From positions 1-64,000 of the forward strand of contig CAZCSV010000006.1 in assembly GCA_964501535.1 (NCBI GenBank): 64,000 nt of DNA, read 5' to 3'. Source of the DNA: FEN-1279 sp964501535 (GTDB lineage: Bacteria > Bacteroidota > Ignavibacteria > Tepidaquicellales > Tepidaquicellaceae). The notes under the pieces are model-generated. The model saw only the letters and a program-made list of their open reading frames with translations. It ran no database searches and was not told the origin of the DNA. Position numbers and translations under genes: made by a program. This document shows, one piece after another, positions 60,719 to 64,000 of the stretch (within the stretch, counting starts at the first letter, position 1; every line of letters starts with the position of its first letter).

Positions 60719-61639
60719 TTAAAACGGTTTTTTTAATCCGAAGCCGACACCCATCGATAAATTGAAACAGAATTTCGGCAGGAATGTCATACCCGCATTG
60801 AACCTTGCAAATCTCGTTTCTGCTGAGCCTCCGATACCAAACTTTACACCGTTGTCACCTTCACTATCGAATGCCGCAGTTGTCTCATAAATACCTGCAG
60901 GATTTTTACTCGGGTCGTAATATTTGGTCTTATAGCTAAATTTCAGTTTCGAGTAATCGTATCCAAGAAGCGAATAAAAATTTATTCTCCATACTCTTTT
61001 GCTGGCTATTCCGCATATAGTATATGAATTTGCACTTATAATATCCCCGAGGTTAAGGTTCTGATAAGCAAAACCAACTCCGAAATCGAGAGGCATCTCT
61101 TTTACAAAATCATCAGATATGCTGTGTTGAATTCCAATACCGAAAAGCGAAATGTGCCCGAGGTCACCTGTTTTTATCTTAGGCAATGCTCTTAATGTAA
61201 GACGTGTTCCCAGAACATTTCCGATTGAAGCCTGCGGGAAAACGACAGGAATAATTCCAATATCAAATCCTTTTGGGTAATATATTGGGTCATAACCGGA
61301 TGGATTTCCGCTAATTAAGGTTTGAGTCGATGGTCCGACGGCTGTCGATACTGTTTGCAGTGAATTATCATAAGGCGAACGAACCAGGAACTGCTCGTCA
61401 GAACTTGGAACAGGAACGAAAACTGCGGTTACTCCTATATCCAGGCTGAATAAATCCTTCATTGCCTTTACGCTTACCCAGCCGTTGTTCATCAGTAGTC
61501 CCAACGCATCCACTATCGGCTGAGAATAACCTTTTCCAAAGTCAGCAGTGTATTTATTCATCCTGTTCTCGAGGTTCTGAGAGAAAGCAAAAGACGTGAT
61601 TACAAAAACAAGAAGAAAAACCGAAAAAACTTTTTTCAT
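60719..61639 (-). CDS. Outer-membrane beta-barrel protein (DUF6588-like)
   Basis: A 306-aa protein with signal peptide M-K-K-V-F-S-V-F ... S-F-A-F-S-Q. The start N-K-Y-T-A-D-F-G-K-G-Y-S-Q-P-I-V-D-A-L-G matches the DUF6588 family seen in Bacteroidota and Ignavibacteria. The rest alternates aromatic and polar residues in barrel-like strands (G-V-G-F-A-Y-Q-N-L, R-I-N-F-Y-S-L-L-G-Y), ending with G-V-G-F-G-L-K-K-P-F, where the terminal Phe fits the C-terminal signal of BAM-inserted barrels. Function unknown. Confidence 0.75.
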   Translation of the reverse strand: MKKVFSVFLLVFVITSFAFSQNLENRMNKYTADFGKGYSQPIVDALGLLMNNGWVSVKAMKDLFSLDIGVTAVFVPVPSSDEQFLVRSPYDNSLQTVSTAVGPSTQTLISGNPSGYDPIYYPKGFDIGIIPVVFPQASIGNVLGTRLTLRALPKIKTGDLGHISLFGIGIQHSISDDFVKEMPLDFGVGFAYQNLNLGDIISANSYTICGIASKRVWRINFYSLLGYDYSKLKFSYKTKYYDPSKNPAGIYETTAAFDSEGDNGVKFGIGGSAETRFARFNAGMTFLPKFCFNLSMGVGFGLKKPF

Positions 61640-61703
61640 AATTTACCCCCGTTTGATTTGTTTATGGAAATTAGTTAAATAATATTAAAATAAAAATTTA
61701 AAT

Positions 61704-63422
61704 TTATTTGAATATAAATCTTACAAGCTCTTCCTTTGTATGGTCATCGTTTATCTCGATGAAAGAATTTCTGTCCCTGTTCAGTGCAAGCCAGTTGGAA
61801 ATTACTTTTATCTCATCCAGCTCTTCGGCTGTGTATTTATGTTTTATGTATTTACTCAATGAAAAGTAGAGGTATTCGGTTGTTTCGGTAATGTCTTCAA
61901 GAAAATTCTTCTGGTCGAAGTCTCCGTTTTTATCCATTGTATATGTATTCATAAGCTTGCCGTTATGAATGAAAAACACCTCTCTTTTCTGCGGTGTATC
62001 GCATTTGATAATTATTTTTTTATTATTGATTGCCGAAGTAATTACTTTCTGGAAGCTCATCACTTTTTCCAAATCCAGAAGCCTGTCCCTGAGCGAAGCC
62101 GCTTTTTCGAATTCCATTCTCTCCGAAAGCTTTGTCATAAGCTTTTTATAAAGCGTTCTTGACGAGTTTCTGTCGAGTTCGGTGATATAGTTATGCGCTT
62201 TAATGATTTCTTTTCTGTATTCCTCTTTTGAAACGGAAAGGTTGCAGGGAGCATCGCACTGGCCGATGTCGTAGTACATGCAGTTGGAGTTGTTTTTCGA
62301 CGCTTTGATTTTTTTGCTTTCGCATTTGCGGATTTTATACTTCTCTTTTATTTCCCTTAAAAGCTGGTTCACAGTACGCCTGCTTGAAAACGGTCCGTAA
62401 TAATTTGCCCCGTCGTTTTCGATTTCATAAACTTTTTCGATTTTCGGAAAATCGTTTTGCACGTCGATTTTCAGGAACGGGTGAAAGCGGAAACGCTTAA
62501 TGGCTGTGTTGAAGCGGGGCTTGTGCTTCTTGATTAATTTCGATTCGAGTATGAGAGCGGAAAGTTCCGAATCGGTGATTTCGAATTCGAGCTTCTGGAT
62601 GTTAGCAAGAAGTCGTTTTATTTTATAAGGCAGTTCGGAGTTATGCCGAAAGTATGACGATAATCTCTCCCTCAGATTTTTTGCCTTGCCGATATAAAGT
62701 ATCTCACCCGAAGCGCTTTTGAAAAAATACACTCCCGGATTTTTCGGAATGTCTTTCAGCTTAATGTTTACGCGTTTAAGTGCGGGTGATTTCTTCTCTT
62801 CGGTATAGATTTTTTTATTCTGGAAAGTCAGTAATTCGTCGAGCGATTCGATTTCATATTCTTCCTGCAGAACATCGAGAAAATACAGAAGTATTTTTGC
62901 GGTTGCCATAGTGTCGTCGAAAGCCCTGTGTTTTCTATCCTGCGTGATGCCGAGGTAATCTGCAACATTTCCGAGCGATTTGGATTTCAGCTGCCTGAGC
63001 AGTCGTCTTGCGAGCTTGCATGTGCAGAGTGTTCTGACGGAAAACTTTACCGGCTCATCCATTCTTTTAAAGGATTCCGAAACGAATTTATAATCGAACA
63101 AGACGTTATGCCCGACGAAAATTGTATTTTCATAATTAATATCTTCGAAGAAATTTATGATTTTCGGTGCTACTTCGTCGAATACGGGTTTATCTATTAC
63201 GTCTTCGTTAGTAATTCCCGTAAGGTATGTAATTTCCTTAGGTATATGCTGTTTCGGGTTGATTAAAGTCGAGAATTTATCCGTGATTTCTCCGTCCTGA
63301 ATTTTCACGAGGGAAATTTCAGTAATGCGGTTATAATGAGGGGAAAGCCCTGTCGTTTCCACATCGCATACAACATAAGTGGCATCGAGTAGGTGTAATA
63401 AATTATTTTCCCTTTTCTTCAT
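61704..63422 (-). CDS. DEDDh exonuclease fused to a UvrC-like GIY-YIG endonuclease
   Basis: A 572-aa two-domain nuclease. Residues 12-185 form a DnaQ-type 3'-5' exonuclease with Asp20 and Glu22 in V-C-D-V-E-T-T-G-L, Asp110 in H-N-V-L-F-D, and His165 and Asp169/170 in H-R-A-F-D-D. Residues about 228-305 form a GIY-YIG domain with G230-V-Y and Y243-I-G, plus R251. Four cysteines (C367, C381, C389, C393) repeat the spacing of the [4Fe-4S] ligands reported in UvrC. There is no UvrB-binding or RNase H-like UvrC C-terminus. Such fusions (DEDD exonuclease/Cho-like) are known in actinobacteria and elsewhere, and are thought to act in DNA repair. Confidence 0.87.
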   Translation of the reverse strand: MKKRENNLLHLLDATYVVCDVETTGLSPHYNRITEISLVKIQDGEITDKFSTLINPKQHIPKEITYLTGITNEDVIDKPVFDEVAPKIINFFEDINYENTIFVGHNVLFDYKFVSESFKRMDEPVKFSVRTLCTCKLARRLLRQLKSKSLGNVADYLGITQDRKHRAFDDTMATAKILLYFLDVLQEEYEIESLDELLTFQNKKIYTEEKKSPALKRVNIKLKDIPKNPGVYFFKSASGEILYIGKAKNLRERLSSYFRHNSELPYKIKRLLANIQKLEFEITDSELSALILESKLIKKHKPRFNTAIKRFRFHPFLKIDVQNDFPKIEKVYEIENDGANYYGPFSSRRTVNQLLREIKEKYKIRKCESKKIKASKNNSNCMYYDIGQCDAPCNLSVSKEEYRKEIIKAHNYITELDRNSSRTLYKKLMTKLSERMEFEKAASLRDRLLDLEKVMSFQKVITSAINNKKIIIKCDTPQKREVFFIHNGKLMNTYTMDKNGDFDQKNFLEDITETTEYLYFSLSKYIKHKYTAEELDEIKVISNWLALNRDRNSFIEINDDHTKEELVRFIFK

Positions 63423-63554
63423 ACGCAGATAAAATTACTATAAAGTGAGATAACAGTAAACTGAATAATTTTTCATATCACTCAAAAGACTATTTATTTA
63501 TAATATTGATTTTCATATTTTTAGCTAAACAATAAAATCGGGGGAAATTTTAAT

Positions 63555-64000
63555 ATGAAGAACAAAATCACGTCAGTTTTTTTAGTTATTATTTTATCTG
63601 CTTTTATTTTTTCGGGATGCGGAAAAAGCGAAAAGCCGAAGAAGAAATTCGATACAACACCGGTATCAATCAAGCAGTTCGATACTCCTCCCGGAGCAGA
63701 CCCTTCTGTAAGTGCTGAACTGGGCGGCAGCGGATTCAAGGGCGAAGGATGGGAAACCAAAGCCGATTACAACATACTCGGGAATCCAAAAGCTGTCAAA
63801 GGCGGCAGTCTGATAATGTCAATGAAAAATTTTCCTGCAACGCTAAGGATACTTGGAAAAGATTTTAACTCGGAATTTAATTTGATGACTGAAAATATGT
63901 TATATGAGGCATTGCTGGATGTTGACCCTGTAACGGGTGAATTTATTCCTCGACTTGCAACGCACTGGAAAATTTCGGATGATAAGGTATCATATAAATT
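63555..64000 (+). CDS. Peptide-type ABC transporter substrate-binding lipoprotein (partial)
   Basis: Only the first 148 codons are in the window; the gene runs past the right end. The signal has lipobox F-S-G-C (Cys22). The mature part begins with a Lys-rich linker, then K-A-V-K-G-G-S-L-I-M-S, followed by N-L-M-T-E-N-M-L-Y-E-A-L-L-D-V-D-P-V-T-G-E and P-R-L-A-T-H-W-K-I-S-D-D, the start of the SBP_bac_5 (DppA/OppA) fold. It would capture peptides or similar ligands at the outer face of the inner membrane for an ABC permease encoded further on. Confidence 0.85.
   Translation, partial: MKNKITSVFLVIILSAFIFSGCGKSEKPKKKFDTTPVSIKQFDTPPGADPSVSAELGGSGFKGEGWETKADYNILGNPKAVKGGSLIMSMKNFPATLRILGKDFNSEFNLMTENMLYEALLDVDPVTGEFIPRLATHWKISDDKVSYK

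Noticed and set aside
63521..63760. Reverse ORF of 79 codons at the right end
   Set aside because: It lies antisense to the signal and linker of the substrate-binding lipoprotein, which has a clear lipobox and family match.

Overview
This 64 kb window looks like chromosomal DNA from a low-GC, Gram-negative member of the Bacteroidota/Chlorobiota superphylum, most likely an Ignavibacteria-type lineage. That placement is an inference. It rests on secreted beta-propeller proteins ending in type IX secretion (T9SS) C-terminal domains with the N-Y-P-N-P-F-N motif, several Cys-lipoproteins, a TonB-receptor-like outer-membrane barrel, DUF6588- and DUF6263-like proteins, and a core gene complement resembling that group. 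No rRNA or complete T9SS machinery is present to confirm it. Start-proximal AAGGAG-type ribosome sites precede some genes (LysM protein, HU, DUF6263-like lipoprotein) and are absent before others.

Layout. 0-9 kb: an envelope region with a LysM protein, a small membrane protein, a T9SS propeller, a DUF4239 membrane protein, an unusual two-gene unit (a YbjN/secretion-chaperone-like protein plus a cytosolic trypsin-like protease with zinc ribbon), and an outer-membrane barrel receptor. 9-17 kb: SpoIIE-type phosphatase, CAT-family acetyltransferase, zinc-ribbon TPR protein, C69 dipeptidase, a large exported protein of unknown role, a 3' remnant of rubrerythrin, and a second T9SS propeller. 17-23 kb: YqgE, a HAD phosphatase, the fused FtcD enzyme, and a reverse-strand cluster pgsA-HU-ruvX-AlbA_2. 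23-28.7 kb: a large T9SS protein interrupted by one in-frame TGA, a lipoprotein, and two gene-poor stretches with hairpins and a C12 tract.

28.7-49.5 kb is dense housekeeping DNA: cysteine desulfurase, psd-pssA, cmk-rpsA, eno-queA, ispD-asparaginase, an amidohydrolase-like pseudoenzyme, uvrA (apparently with a non-canonical start), folC-HAD-acpS-TPR-like, and upp-relA. 49.5-64 kb holds a lipoprotein, tRNA-Val, an aminotransferase, nadB-glycosyltransferase, hrcA-grpE-dnaJ, a lipoprotein MsrB-MsrA fusion, an esterase, tRNA-Glu, an outer-membrane protein, an exonuclease/GIY-YIG fusion, and the start of a solute-binding lipoprotein.

How genes work together: pgsA, pssA and psd together supply the phosphatidylglycerol and phosphatidylethanolamine branches. 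UvrA, RuvX and the exonuclease/GIY-YIG protein cover DNA repair. HrcA, GrpE, DnaJ and MsrBA cover protein stress. RelA and the SpoIIE phosphatase suggest stress signalling. I see no CRISPR array, intact insertion sequence, prophage or known defence island. The best candidates for something under-described are the protease/chaperone-like pair at 3.8-6.2 kb and the amidohydrolase-like protein that has lost its metal ligands at 38.7-40.5 kb.
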